DNA from: Laburnicola sp. R22_1
Taxonomy: Eukaryota > Ascomycota > Dothideomycetes > Pleosporales > Didymosphaeriaceae
Direction: 5' to 3'
Assembly (NCBI GenBank): GCA_014281115.1
Contig: JACONQ010000006.1
Span: 1,488,001-1,552,000, forward strand
DNA length: 64,000 nt
The position numbers and the translations under genes were made by a program. Position 1 is the stretch's first letter. Every line of letters starts with the position of its first letter. This document shows positions 31,975 through 43,045 of this stretch, one piece after another. The notes below the pieces were generated by a model. It searched no databases. It saw only the letters and a list, made by a program, of their open reading frames with translations, and had not been told where the DNA came from.

Positions 31975-34900
31975 TAGTAAACGATAGAATCTAAAGTAGA
32001 GTCCTCAAGCTTCTTCTATAGATATCCTTTAACGTCTTGTATGCCAAGTTGCCTTATAAAGTCGGTGTGCTTTTGACGTACAAGGCTCTTAGTAAGTCCG
32101 TTAGCTGGCATCTGATTAGTAGGCTTCCACTGGACTAATACGCGTCCTTCTGCCTGCTCTTGTCTTAGCTAGTGCTGGTGAGTGTCAACATGGCGTAGTT
32201 TTGTGAACAGCTTGTCCTTGTCCTTAGTGATAATACCTACTGTCTGTAGGTTATCGCAGTAAATAGTTGGCGTAATGTCTAGGTCGAATTTAATGTGTTT
32301 GAATAGTCGATTCCACGCTTGAAGCTCGCTAGCAGCTGTTGACAGAGCTAGAAGCTCTGCCTTAGTGGTCGACTTGGTGACCGAGCGCTGTTGTGTCGCT
32401 TTCTAGTTGATAGGCATGCCAAAGAGCATGAAAAGGTATCCCTGTGAGCTTCGCCTAGTCTCTAGGTCGTCTGCGAAAGCTGCGTCTGATGCTCTATAGA
32501 ACAGTGGCTCACTATTAGCTAGTTCTGCACCCCCCAAGCTCGAACTTAGATAGATAGTTTAACTGTTAGTATTAGATTTGTCCTTGCTATAGTCTCCTTA
32601 AGCTCCTATAGCGAGTGTCTTCGTGCCAATTAAGTACCTTTATATATGGTATACTGCGCTAATATATTTCTAGCCTAGGTTCTGTAGGTAGCGAGATAGC
32701 TCTAAGTAAGCTTGTGCGACGTCTGGCTGTGTGTATATTGCTATGTAGGCTAGCAATCCAACAAGCTCTTAGTAGAGTTTTGTGCGCTAATTGTCTTGCT
32801 CCTCTGTGCTTAGACCTAGATGTCCGTCTGCCAGTGGTACTGCTAGATATTTCGTGCTTACAATATTGTACTTCTTTGCTACCTTGTTAATAAAGCTATC
32901 TTGGAGTAGCTAGATTCGCTTTTGCTTACAGTTTCGGATAACGCGTATGCCTAGGAACCACTTTAGTTCTTCTAAGTATCGCACATTGTAGGTCGCTCTT
33001 AGCTGTATGTCGAATCGACGGTAGGCGTCCTAATTGCTGCGGGATATAGCCACCACTATATTATTAACAAAGAAGAAGACAATAAGCTAGTTACTGCTAT
33101 ATAGATAAGGCACTCTAGGCACCTGTCTTAGTCCCATCTTTTTAAGTGTTGTAGTAAGATGCTTGTACTATAGTTGCGGCGCGTTATAGAGTCTGTATAG
33201 AGCTCGCTTAAGCTCTAGTAGTTTTCCAAGTTCTTTCTTATATCCTTCTAGACAGTGTACGTAGATAAGTTAATTAAGCTCCGCGTTAAGAAAGGCGTTG
33301 AGTACATCGTACTAGTATAGATCTAGGCTAAATGCTACTGCCAGGGCAATAAGGCATTAGAAGATTTTCGCAGCCAGCGTAGCTGCGTACGTGTTGCCCC
33401 AGTCTTGCTGCAGATCTCCTTGGACAACCAGTCGAGCTTTAAACTTGTATAGATATCCATCCTTATCGAATTTGTACGAGAATACCCACATAAGTAGTAG
33501 CACCTTAGCATCTGCTTGCTTAGCGAGCTCTATGGCTCTTCTAAAGCATCTACAGTTAATAACACTATCGATCTTAACTCTGCTTGCCTTCTTAAACTTA
33601 GCACTAAATAGATGACAATCTAGATCCTTCCACCTCTTTGGCTCTGGCGGCAGCTAGTTGTGGTGTAGTCGAATTTTTGGCGCTTCGCTAAGTAGCTTTG
33701 CTAGTGTGGTAGGATTAATATAAGTTGCGAATGTTGCCAAGTACGTACTAAAGCCCCTTGGCTTCTAGGTTTGCTTGCCCTCTACTATATTCTCCTGCAA
33801 TAGTTAACTGCCAATCTCCTCTTGTCGCTTTGCGTTATTTGTTGTTCGATTCAGCTCTCCTCCTTCTAGAGCTAGAGCGTAGCCTTTTCCCCAGCCTGTG
33901 TTATCTAGTAACTAGCGCAGTCCCTGCTCCTTTGGCGTCTCTTCTAGAGTGATAAGAGCTGGTTAAGTATCCTCAATCTCAACCTCGAATTTAGATTTGG
34001 AATTAAGCTTAGGCTTAGACTTAGGCTCTAGCCTATAGAAATAGTCTTCTAGTGTAGACAGTTAATTAATTAATATGTTGCTGTGATCTAGCGTCTCCTT
34101 AATATTAAGCACCTCTGCTGCCTTATAGATGTAGCTCTTTTCTGCGTACTTCTCTTACTTGTTGTAGAGCTTACTTTATAGGAAGACGATGTCTCGAGTT
34201 TGTATAACTTGTCTAATTGTTAGTAACTATACTTAGTATATGTTAGTTAAATTAAAGCCTACTAGGTGGCTAATTAAGGCTTAAGATTCGAGCTTGTCTC
34301 CCTTTGGTAGCTTCTTGTTAAGCACATAGGCTCTAACACTAATTACCTTAAGGTAAGTAACTAATAGCTTTACTCCCTTAACTTTAGTATATAGGCATTC
34401 CTATTGTAATGCTTTAGTTAGTGTATAGTTAAGTAGGTATATTGCTGTTATTACACACTTGTTAGCGTACGCCTTTAGTAGACCTATGTGTAGGCGTATA
34501 GCTCTGCCTTAAATCACAATGGATTTTTCTACGCGTTTAATAGCTCTGCTCTAAGCTTCTGTAGCTCTAGCCTTAATAGTGATTCTGAGATTTCTACAGA
34601 GCTCTAGCAGTTTAACGTATCTAGTCTCCATGTCCAGCCTTATAATTATGACTTGGCTCTAGAATTGCCGCTTTATCTTGGCTAGTAATCGCTTAAAGAC
34701 CTTAGTTAGAGTAGCCTTTGTCTTGTCTAGTATATAGCATCCTTTGTGCCACTTTGTGTGCTAATTAAAAGCGTGGAATAGATACTTATTGCCATTATAG
34801 CAACGCTCTCCTCGCTCTAGGAGCTGTACTAGATCTATGCTAATGCGCTCGAATAGTTGTGTTGCTGGTTCTTAAGGTGGTCTTTAACTAATAATCTCTG

Positions 34901-36686
34901 TTAGTTTTAACTAAATACACGTCTCGCAGTCCTTCTAGTTTAGTGCTTAACTATCTGTGATATATAGGCTGTTAACGCTCTTAGGTAGGTGCTTAATTGC
35001 CTCTCTGCTAGCGTGGCCCCACATAATATGTGCTTCCTCTATAGTAAGCTATAGTTGCTTCTTTGGCTTATATAAAGGCTTCTTACGCGCGTGTGCTAAG
35101 GCTGCAAGTAGAGAGCTAGCGTCTAGTCTCTCTATGCCTTTAGCGTCTATTAGCTAGTGGCTGCCTATATACTTAAGCTTGCAAATAACGTTCTTCTAGC
35201 TCTTCTAGTATAAGTAGTCTTGGCCTAAGTTAAAATAAATGCCAATTAAGCGACAGCGTGACAGGCCAACAATGTTGGTAAGAAATCCTAGGACGTAGGC
35301 GACGTAGGTGAGCTCTATACGCTCTGTGCCTTTAGGCGTGTTAATAAGTAGGATAACATCTCCCTACTTGTGAATTAATAGCTCTTAATCTCCAGCCTTA
35401 ATAACTTCACCTATCCTATTAGCTCGCTTCTTCTAACTATAGGCTCTGCTGTTAGTGACGTGTGTGTTCGATCCTGGGTCAAGTATCCACCAATTAATTA
35501 GACTAGGCTTGACTGTCTGCTCGCTTGCACAGTCTGAGCTTATTGTGAGCTGCAATACATAACTGTTCAATGTGTCATGCGTAGGTCTGTAATTATTGAA
35601 CTGTTGAGGCGCCGTTGAAGCTGCTGACGCTGCTGGTCCTGCCTGGTCTCCAGCATTTGGCGCGCTCCTATTGGCCTTAAGTGCTGCCTTCATAGCTTCT
35701 GCGACTAATAATCAGCTTGCTATAGCCTTGTCGAATTGTTCTTGTATCTTAGGTTTGGGCGTCTATTCTTGAGGCTTGCTCTTCCCTCCAAGGTACCAAC
35801 AGTCCTTGAATTAATGATTGAGACCACATGTACACTTAGGCTTCTTATCTTGATCCTTCTTATCTGTTGCTTGTGGCTTATTAGGGCTCTGGCTAATGCC
35901 TAGTGTAGCAAAGGTACTAAGCGACAACGCTACTGGTCTTGTCGAGCGCCAGTATATAGTGAACTTGGCGACAAGGTTGTTTAAGCTCTGTATAGGCTGT
36001 CTATTGAGCTGTGCTTGGAATATGATGGCTTGCTGAGTGGTGGCCCACGTGTTGTTGAGTCCTTTAACTGCGAGTAGAAAATCGCGCTGTGCTCGCGGCA
36101 ATGTTACGTTGGGTAGGTTTGCTGCCTCGCACAGACGTATAATATATAGCCACTTATCTAGCCAGGTATTAATATTGTTGCGGGGTTAGCTCTGCAATTG
36201 CCGATACTTTGCTAGAAGCTATAGCTTCCTCTTAGCTGTTAATGGGCAGAGGTGCTTCTTAAGCCTCTTTAGTCGAGCGTACGCTGTATTGTCGCTCTGG
36301 ATTAGGTGTATATAGCGGCGGCTAATTGTTTGGCTGATCTCCTAGGTAAAGTTGTCTAACGCTTTTCTCTTAATTGTATATCTAGCCAAGGCTCGATTAT
36401 AGCCTCTCTCCGCCTGCTAGTATTACTGGAACTCCTTAGTTGTTATGTCTTTTAGCACGACGCTAGTATCCTGCTCTGTCCCCTTATGGTAGTGCTCTGG
36501 TATCACAGGCACTGGCTCCTTAAGCTGTTTAAGTGCCGCCTTGTTAAGATCTGGGTTAACTATAGGCTAGAGGTAATATTAATTCGCGCTATCCTTATAT
36601 AGGAAGATCTATTCTTCCTAGTCTACTAGCTTCTTAAGTATAACTGTCGTCCTTGTAACTAGTCTATCTAGCTTAGTTGTAGGCAT
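31975..36686 (-). pseudogene. Copia Gag-Pol polyprotein relic (Copia 2)
   Basis: Order on the minus strand starts with Gag (ATG 36686; open block 36101-35811 with a CTCGLNH knuckle remnant), then protease near 35500 (WWILDPGSNTHVTN). Integrase follows, then reverse transcriptase around 33450-32950 (FVNNIVV in place of the usual two Asp), and RNase H at 32400-32100 (STTKAELLALS). It has many in-frame TAG/TAA codons. Compared with Copia 1 it keeps the complete RNase H and 3' end, so it is the better reference for the family. Confidence 0.9.
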
Positions 36687-36894
36687 CTTGCTCTATTAGT
36701 TCCTAGAAGGGCTCTCTTTAGTAATAGAACGCGTGCTTAAGGCTTAGTAAGGTAGCTTGGTGACATAGCTCTGTTGACAGCTTGTTAACAGCTCCTTAGC
36801 AGCTTGTTAGTACGTGCAGTAGTAACAGCGATTAAAGTTGATAGCCAGGTGCTTAGCAGCTGCAGTGGTTAAAGTTAACAGCTAGGCTCATAAC

Positions 36895-37075
36895 TGTAGG
36901 TAGGCAGGCATATAAGGATAATAAGCTATATTACTATTTGCAGAAAAGAGTGTGGAGTGAGGAGTCTACTAAGGAAGAAAGGAGAGGGCGAGAGCTTTAT
37001 CTTGAGGGTAGTGGTCTGTGCACCTGGATGGAACCTTCTACACACACCACCTCTGACGTAAGTCACGTGGCTACA
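36895..37075 (-). repeat. 5' LTR of Copia 2 (right end)
   Basis: 181 bp, paired with 31733-31913. It differs by a handful of transitions, so the insertion is not brand new or the LTRs were hit by RIP separately. Confidence 0.95.
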
Positions 37076-37232
37076 TTGTACGCAAGGTTAGTGTTAAGGC
37101 CCGCAGAGTTTAACTACCCTATAAAAGCCGCAGAGCCGCACTATCGTGTTTGATCACGTAATGCACGCTATCGCGTAATGCACGCGCCCCACCAAAATCG
37201 CGAAATATTCAACCCACCATAACTCCACTAAT

Positions 37233-39113
37233 ATGGCTCCAATCGACGAGGCTCTTGCGGTAATCGAATCGCTAAAACCAGGAGAACATTTTATGTATAC
37301 AGAAATTGCCAAAAGATTTGGGGTTAGCTGGTTAACTCTGTCGTGGCGCGCGCGTAGTAAAACCCTATCGATGGCGCGTAAGCTCGAAAATTAACAAATG
37401 CTTAACGCTACGCAGGAAGCAACGCTTGTATAGTATATTTAAGACCTCTTAGCGCGAGGGCTACCTCATACAAGCTATATGATACGAAACTTCGCGTCAG
37501 AAATAGCTGGAAAATACGTTGGGACTTGCTGGCTGTCGCGCTTTATTGAGCGCCACAAACTCGACTTAATATCGCGATGGACATCTGGCATTAACGCCTC
37601 ACGCCGCAGAGCTGATTCGGCCTTTAAGTACGCGCTGTACTTTAAGCTATTAGCTAAAAAAATCGAGCAATACAACGTTGACGCACCCCATATTTACAAT
37701 ATGGATGAGAAGGGATTTCTTATTAGAATCCTCTCTAAATCGAAGCGCGTCTTTTCTCGCGAACAATACGAGCGTGGGAAGTTCAAATTAATGCTCTAGG
37801 ACGGCAATCGCGAGTGGATAACTTCAATAGCCTGTATTTGCGCCGACGGCTCTACTCTCACACCTGCCCTTATTTATCAGGCAGCCTCTGGCAACGTACA
37901 AGACACCTGGCTCCAGGATTTCAACCCTGAAATCCACAAGGCTTTTTTCTCCTCCTCGCCCTCAGGATGGACCAATAACAATATCGGGCTCAGCTGGCTC
38001 AAACAGGTGTTTAACCGCGAGACAAAAGCAAAGGCAAGGACGTCGTACCGCCTCTTGATCATTGATGGGCATGGATCTCACGTAACAAAGGATTTTATCG
38101 ATTTCTGCGACGCCAATAAGATCCTGCTGGCAATATTTCCGCCTCACAGCACCCATACGCTTCAGCCGCTAGATGTGGGCGTCTTCGGGCCTCTCGCGAG
38201 CGCGTACAGCAACAGCCTCGCGAGCTTTATGGACGCCTGCCAGGGCCTCTCCAGCATTATAAAGAGGGACTTTTTCAGGATATTCTGGGCCGCCTGGGAG
38301 CGCGCGCTAACGTCAGCAACGGTCCTTAAGGCCTTTGAGGCTACTGGGATCGTGCCCTTAGATCCCGACAGGATCCTTAAGCGATTTGAAACTCGCGAGC
38401 CTGAGCGCCCCAGCTCAAGCGAGAGCAGCACGTTGGTCCTTAGCGCCAGCGACTGGTGTAAAATCGAGGGCTTATTACGTCAAGTTGTTGGAGATATTTA
38501 CGAGTCTTAGGCTGCCAAACTCTCGCGTACGCTCCACTCGATTTCAGCGAAAAATTAGATCCTTAAGCACGAAAATACTCAGCTTAAAGAGACCCTTGTT
38601 AACGAGCGCAAGCGCCGCTAGCGGGGTAAGGCCCTGGCGCTCGAGACGCCGGAGGATTACAACGGTGGCGCGATTTTCTGGTCGCCAGCTAAGGTCCAGA
38701 GGGCTCGCGACTGGCAGGCACAAAAGGACGCGGAGGAGAAGGAGATACAGCTTCAAAAGGACATCCAGTCCTAGCTTAGAGAGCAGAGCAAGCTTGAAAA
38801 GCAAGCTCTCTTGCAACAGCGACGCCTTGAAAAGGCTTAGGCTCAAGCAGAGCGCGCTCGCGAGCGCGAGCTGAAGGCTATTGAAGCTTAAGAAAAGCGA
38901 GAGGCCCGCGCAATTGAAAAACAACTCCGCGATGAGCTCAAAGCTTCCTAAAAGGGTAATTAACATAGCCTTAAGCCTCTAGCAAAAAATCCAAAGGATA
39001 TTGAGCTTGTACAGCCTGAGTTACAGCCTGTCAAAGTTGACGAGCCCGAGATGCCCGAGATCGCGCCCACGACGCGCACACGTCAAATACGCCTCCCAGA
39101 GCGCTACAGGTAG
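37233..39113 (+). pseudogene. Pogo/Fot1 transposase relic (element A)
   Basis: ATG 37233 starts MAPIDEALAVIESLKPGEHF. The CENPB-like helix-turn-helix and a DDD core are visible, with all three Asp kept: YNMDEKG, LLIIDGHGSH and LQPLDVGVF. The frame is broken by single stops at codons that are Gln in relatives: near 37394, 37430, 37799, 38508 and several after 38555. It ends in PERYR at 39113. The lesions are almost all CAA/CAG to TAA/TAG, so this copy was hit by RIP lightly compared with element D. The C-terminal third is a Lys/Glu/Gln-rich coiled coil. Confidence 0.9.
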
Positions 39114-39252
39114 CCAATAGAAGGGCTATATTTGTTAAATAAGCTCTTCTGATTATTGCTCTAGAAAATCCGACGATTTTACAATATATACAAGCTGTAC
39201 AGCTTCAAGTTGTGGATGGGCGGAAATTGCCGAGAACGTGCATTACGCGATA

Positions 39253-41351
39253 CCGTGTCCGTGCGCGTAATGCCCGGATTCGCGTAATGCCCGCGCAACA
39301 CCAAAACACCCTAACTTCAGCACGCGATAACTCCACCATTATGGATCCATATCAGGCTGCGATTGATGAGATAGAATCGCGAGAACCAGGAGAAGATTTT
39401 TCATATACAGAAGTTGCTGCTAGGCATGGGCTTGAACGATCTACGTTGGGTCGAAGGCATCGAGGGGTAACGCGCCCCAGGCAGGTCAAGAATATCAACC
39501 AGCTGAAACTCAACCTACAGCAAGAGCAGGAGCTCGTACAATATATCAAAGGACTCACAGAGAGACATATACCTCCCACTCGAGAGATGATACAGAACTT
39601 CGCCTCTACCATAGCAAAGGAGCCAGTCAGCGAGAGCTGGGTTACCCGCTTTATCAACCGACACAGCATTCAGCTTATCTCGCAATGGACAGTCGGCATG
39701 GACAGCAATCGCCACAAAGCTGATTCAGAGGATAAATATCGCCTCTATTTCAACCTCCTACACAGCAAGATCGATCAGTATCAGATAGATCCTCGTCATA
39801 TCTACAATATGGACGAAAAAGGCTTCCTGATCGGTATCGTGGGTAGATCAAAACGAATATTCAGCAGACGAATGTGGGAGAAGAAGGAGGTTAGGGCATC
39901 GCTCCAGGATGGCAATCGCGCATGGATTACGCTCCTAGCATGTATCTGCGCTGATGGATCAGCTCTGCCGCCAAGCCTCATCTATGAGGCTGCAAACAAG
40001 GGCATCCAATCAAGCTGGGTAGAGGATATTAAGGCAGGAGAACAAGAAGTCTTTATCACCTCATCACCATCTGGCTGGACGAACAACAATATTGGGCTTG
40101 CCTGGCTTGAACAGGTATTTGATCGCTGCACAAAAGAGAAGACTCGCCGATCATATCGACTCTTGATCGTAGATGGCCATGGATCCCACATCACTATAGA
40201 CTTTATCGACTACTATGATCAGCATAGGATCCTCCTTGCTATCCTGCCTCCTCATTCAACTCATACGCTTCAGCCTCTCGACGTTGCGATGTTTAAGCCT
40301 CTATCAACAGCCTACTCAGCAGAGCTATCAAGATATCTCCATAGAAGCCAGGGCCTGGTTTCTATCACCAAAGGCGACTTCTTCCCCTATTCTGGAACGC
40401 GTGGAAGGTCTCCTTCAAGGAATCAACTATCCTCAGCTCTTTTAGAGCCACAGGCATATCGCCACCTGATCCTGATCCTATCCTTAATAGGTTTACCCAG
40501 GATCAAGAATCAGGCGATAGCTCCTCATCAGGGTTTAGTGATCATGACTGGAGAAAGATGGATAGGCTTGTACGCTCTGCAGTGAGTGATCAAAGTAGCA
40601 AGGATACACAAAAGCTTCGTCAATCACTCCACCACCTATCTGTTGAAAATGAGCTGCTTAAGCATGACAACGATGGGCTTAGGCAGGCGCTATCTATCAA
40701 GAAGAAGCGTGGGAAGAAGAGCAAAGCTCTAGACCTTCAACAGCGCCAGGATTATCATAGTAGGGCTATCTTATGGTCACTAAGGAAAGTAAGGGAGGCA
40801 CGTGTTCGTCAATCAATCAAGGAGCAGGAGGATAAGCAGCAGCAGCTTCAAAAGCAGCGACAGCAGAGCTGAAGAAGGCAGCTAAGCTATATAAGGAGAA
40901 AATCCAGCAGGAGAAGCGTGTTGCGCGAGAAGTAGCTAGGGAGGCAAAGGAGAAAGAGAGGGCTGAAAAAGGCAGCTCAGCGCGCTGCCCAGAAGTCTGC
41001 CCGCGACGCTGAAAAAGCTCTACAACTATCCCAAAAGGGTAAGAGAAAGGCCTCTCAGCCAGCTCTACAGAGCAGAAAGCGTCAGAAACGTGTTGTTGAT
41101 GCTCAAGATAATAGGGAGGCCTCAGAGGGCGCATCTACTTCCCCAACCAGATCTACACGTCGCGGCCGCAACGTCAAGCTTCCTAATAGATATAGATAGT
41201 GCAAATTGATCGCAAGCATCGATATAGTGCTACTCTGGAAAATCTCGTGATAATATTGATTGTGGGTGGTTCTATTGCCTGGTCGCTGATAGAGCGCTTC
41301 TGGTGTTGCGCGGGCATTACGCGAATCCGGGCATTACGCGCACGGACACGG
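39253..41351 (+). mobile_element. Pogo/Fot1 element B, youngest insertion, nested in element A
   Basis: The terminal repeats start CCGTGTCCGTGCGCGTAATG and match for about 50 bp (39253 onward; inverse ending 41351). The target TA is at 39251-39252 and 41352-41353, inside A's right terminal repeat. It is 2,099 bp. Composition is normal and no RIP-type stops are seen, so it postdates the RIP that damaged A. Confidence 0.95.
39341..41199 (+). pseudogene. Pogo/Fot1 transposase, nearly intact but frameshifted (element B)
   Basis: ATG 39341 (MDPYQAAIDEIESREPGED) opens a 415-codon frame. It contains the psq/CENPB helix-turn-helix (about 1-120) and a complete DD35D core: Asp in YNMDEKG, in LLIVDGHGSH and in LQPLDVAMF, with 35 residues between the last two. 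At about 40384-40387, in a CCCC run, one base appears to be lost and the reading moves to the frame that continues as LFWNAWKVSF to 40872. Two further shifts near 40865 and 40965 are needed to read on to PNRYR at 41199. No nonsense substitutions are seen. The shifts could be real or sequencing errors in homopolymers. If they are errors, this copy would be intact. Confidence 0.88.
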
Positions 41352-41704
41352 TAGCGTGCATTACGTGATCAAACACGATATACCTAATTAGGCCACAACA
41401 CCACTAAAGTATCGCGATTATTACAGTACTACGGTAGGCCTCACTACTATTGATCGACTACAGTATCGCCTGCCTTGTCTACTATCGATCGATTGAACAC
41501 GTGACGATAGATGATAGATAGTACCGACGATAGTACGGACCGTTGCAAGCGCTGACCATACATAGAGAGGAGTAAAACAGGAGGCACTATAACCTAGTAC
41601 CTAGCACATAGTGGTAGTAACAAAATATACACAAAATAACGATGATTTCTTCGTCGGCGTTCTGCACGACAGCATTGTCGACGGCAGTCAAAGCTCTCTT
41701 TGTA

Positions 41705-43045
41705 TGTTCTCTGCTTGATTTTGCCTATCCTATAAAAATACATCACAATTTTCACCAGTATCAATCCCATCTCGTACACGACTCACCAGATATAGATATG
41801 ACTTGATAAGTTGACTGGAGTCTACCTGTACTCATTCCGACTATGCTCATCACAAGATGCTCTCTATATGCCCTCTTACTTCGCCGCTACCAATACACGC
41901 TTTACTTTATTCTTCAGGGGTTCCCTTGTTCTGCGTAGTGCGAGGACTGGCAACCTTGTAGGAGAAATGACCAAAAAACGCAGTGCAAAACTCAATTAAC
42001 GCTAGGATCCATGATGCGTGGCAGAAGGAAGCACCGAATTTAGCGTAGTGGCGATGAAGAGGAAAACAACACGAGCTCGTAAATCATAACCATCAGCGCA
42101 GAACCCCACTGCCTCGTGTCCCTCTTTTGGGCCATGGCCCTCTCCTGCATCCAGTTCAGGTCTCATCGCTACTGACTACGACCAAAGAAGACGGTACAGA
42201 CTCGTCCAGATTTCGACTTCGTACCAGCGTCTCTTGTCATTTCCTAAAAATATCCCTACTGGGACGCGCTAAGCCGCTCCTTGGAAAACCGAGGCGTAAC
42301 TGGGCACTGTTCAATAATATGTAAAGTGCGGGCACCTACATCGTGTATACGTATATCAGAGTCCTCTCTTCCTGAAGACCAAAGTTTCAGGAGCGAGGCT
42401 GTATTCAACATGCATACAATGTACTCGAAAACACAATGAAGCGATGTCAGGGAAACACGGGACCAAACTTTATAGCTCGAAAGACGCGTAACATACAATT
42501 TGAGGAAAACACTGAATCTGAGGTTCAGACTACCCTTGGAAATCGTGTCACAATTTCTGTACTATTCTCTCTCGGATACTATTCACCATAAACAGCTATA
42601 ATCTCACAGGTGAACTAGAGTTATCAGGCATTCTACCGCATGGCATTCGTCCCAATTGATGGGCTGGCTCGTTAAAAACTCGGTATATAGAGGCAGCAGC
42701 ATGGAAGACTACATAGATGAACTAAAAGAGCACCGCTAAGAAAACGCACACACCAAGCGTGAATAAAGAACGACACCTAGTGAACAGTCACGTATCTGAA
42801 CACCGTATCATGAGACTAGAAAACATGAGATTTCACCAAATCCCAAACCCCACTCGGAACCCCGACGCGCACGCGTTGTTTACAAACAACGGCGCCCGTG
42901 TCTCCTTTCACTCTCCTTCTCCCCATGGCTACATATTCCACCCCAAAATCTTCTCCGCCCCGAGTTCCACACCAGAGAATAACGAGCGTAACCTCAACCT
43001 TAACACAAACCGAACGCATACTCGACCCTCATCCGCGCCATCGAC
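41705..43045. other. Intergenic host sequence
   Basis: About 1.34 kb of unremarkable host sequence without a supported gene. It continues the 3' flank of the 27-kb gene (which is cut at 28472) and ends with the leader of the SPKK-motif gene. A 253-codon frame beginning at 42759 overlaps that gene in another frame and is rejected. Confidence 0.5.

Larger units (their letters stand above)
31733..37075 (-). mobile_element. Copia LTR retrotransposon 2
   Basis: LTRs at 31733-31913 and 36895-37075 are both 181 bp and start TG and end CA. The flanking duplication is TTGTA at 31728-31732 and 37076-37080. It is structurally complete at 5,343 bp, coding on the minus strand. It is the same family as Copia 1, which has a 3' deletion. 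Confidence 0.95.
37144..41378 (+). mobile_element. Pogo/Fot1 element A, hosting pogo B in its right terminal repeat
   Basis: The left end TCGTGTTTGATCACGTAATG at 37144 is inverted at 41378; the target TA is at 37142-37143 and 41379-41380. Removing pogo B and one TA joins 39252 to 41354 and restores a terminal repeat of about 50 bp that mirrors the left one. Unnested length is about 2.13 kb. A is inserted in the right part of hAT 2, 61 bp beyond the TTGTA duplication of Copia 2. Confidence 0.94.
28528..41554 (-). mobile_element. hAT element 2, hosting Copia 2 and pogo A
   Basis: Terminal repeats CAGCGCTTGCAACGG at 28528 and its inverse ending at 41554. The 8-bp duplication is ACCATACA (28519-28526 and 41555-41562), with one extra G at 28527. 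It belongs to a different hAT family from hAT 1. Unnested pieces are 28528-31732, 37081-37143 and 41379-41554, about 3.4 kb together. The transposase lies on the minus strand. Confidence 0.9.
28473..41691 (-). mobile_element. Z element copy 2, split by hAT 2
   Basis: It is flanked by a perfect 13-bp direct repeat AGCTCTCTTTGTA at 28460-28472 and 41692-41704. Without the hAT insertion it is only about 184 bp (28473-28527 joined to 41563-41691). It aligns from the left terminus with the first about 180 bp of Z copy 1 (25783 onward) and then stops, so it is a shorter copy with the same fixed end. It is much less AT-biased than copy 1. Confidence 0.75.
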
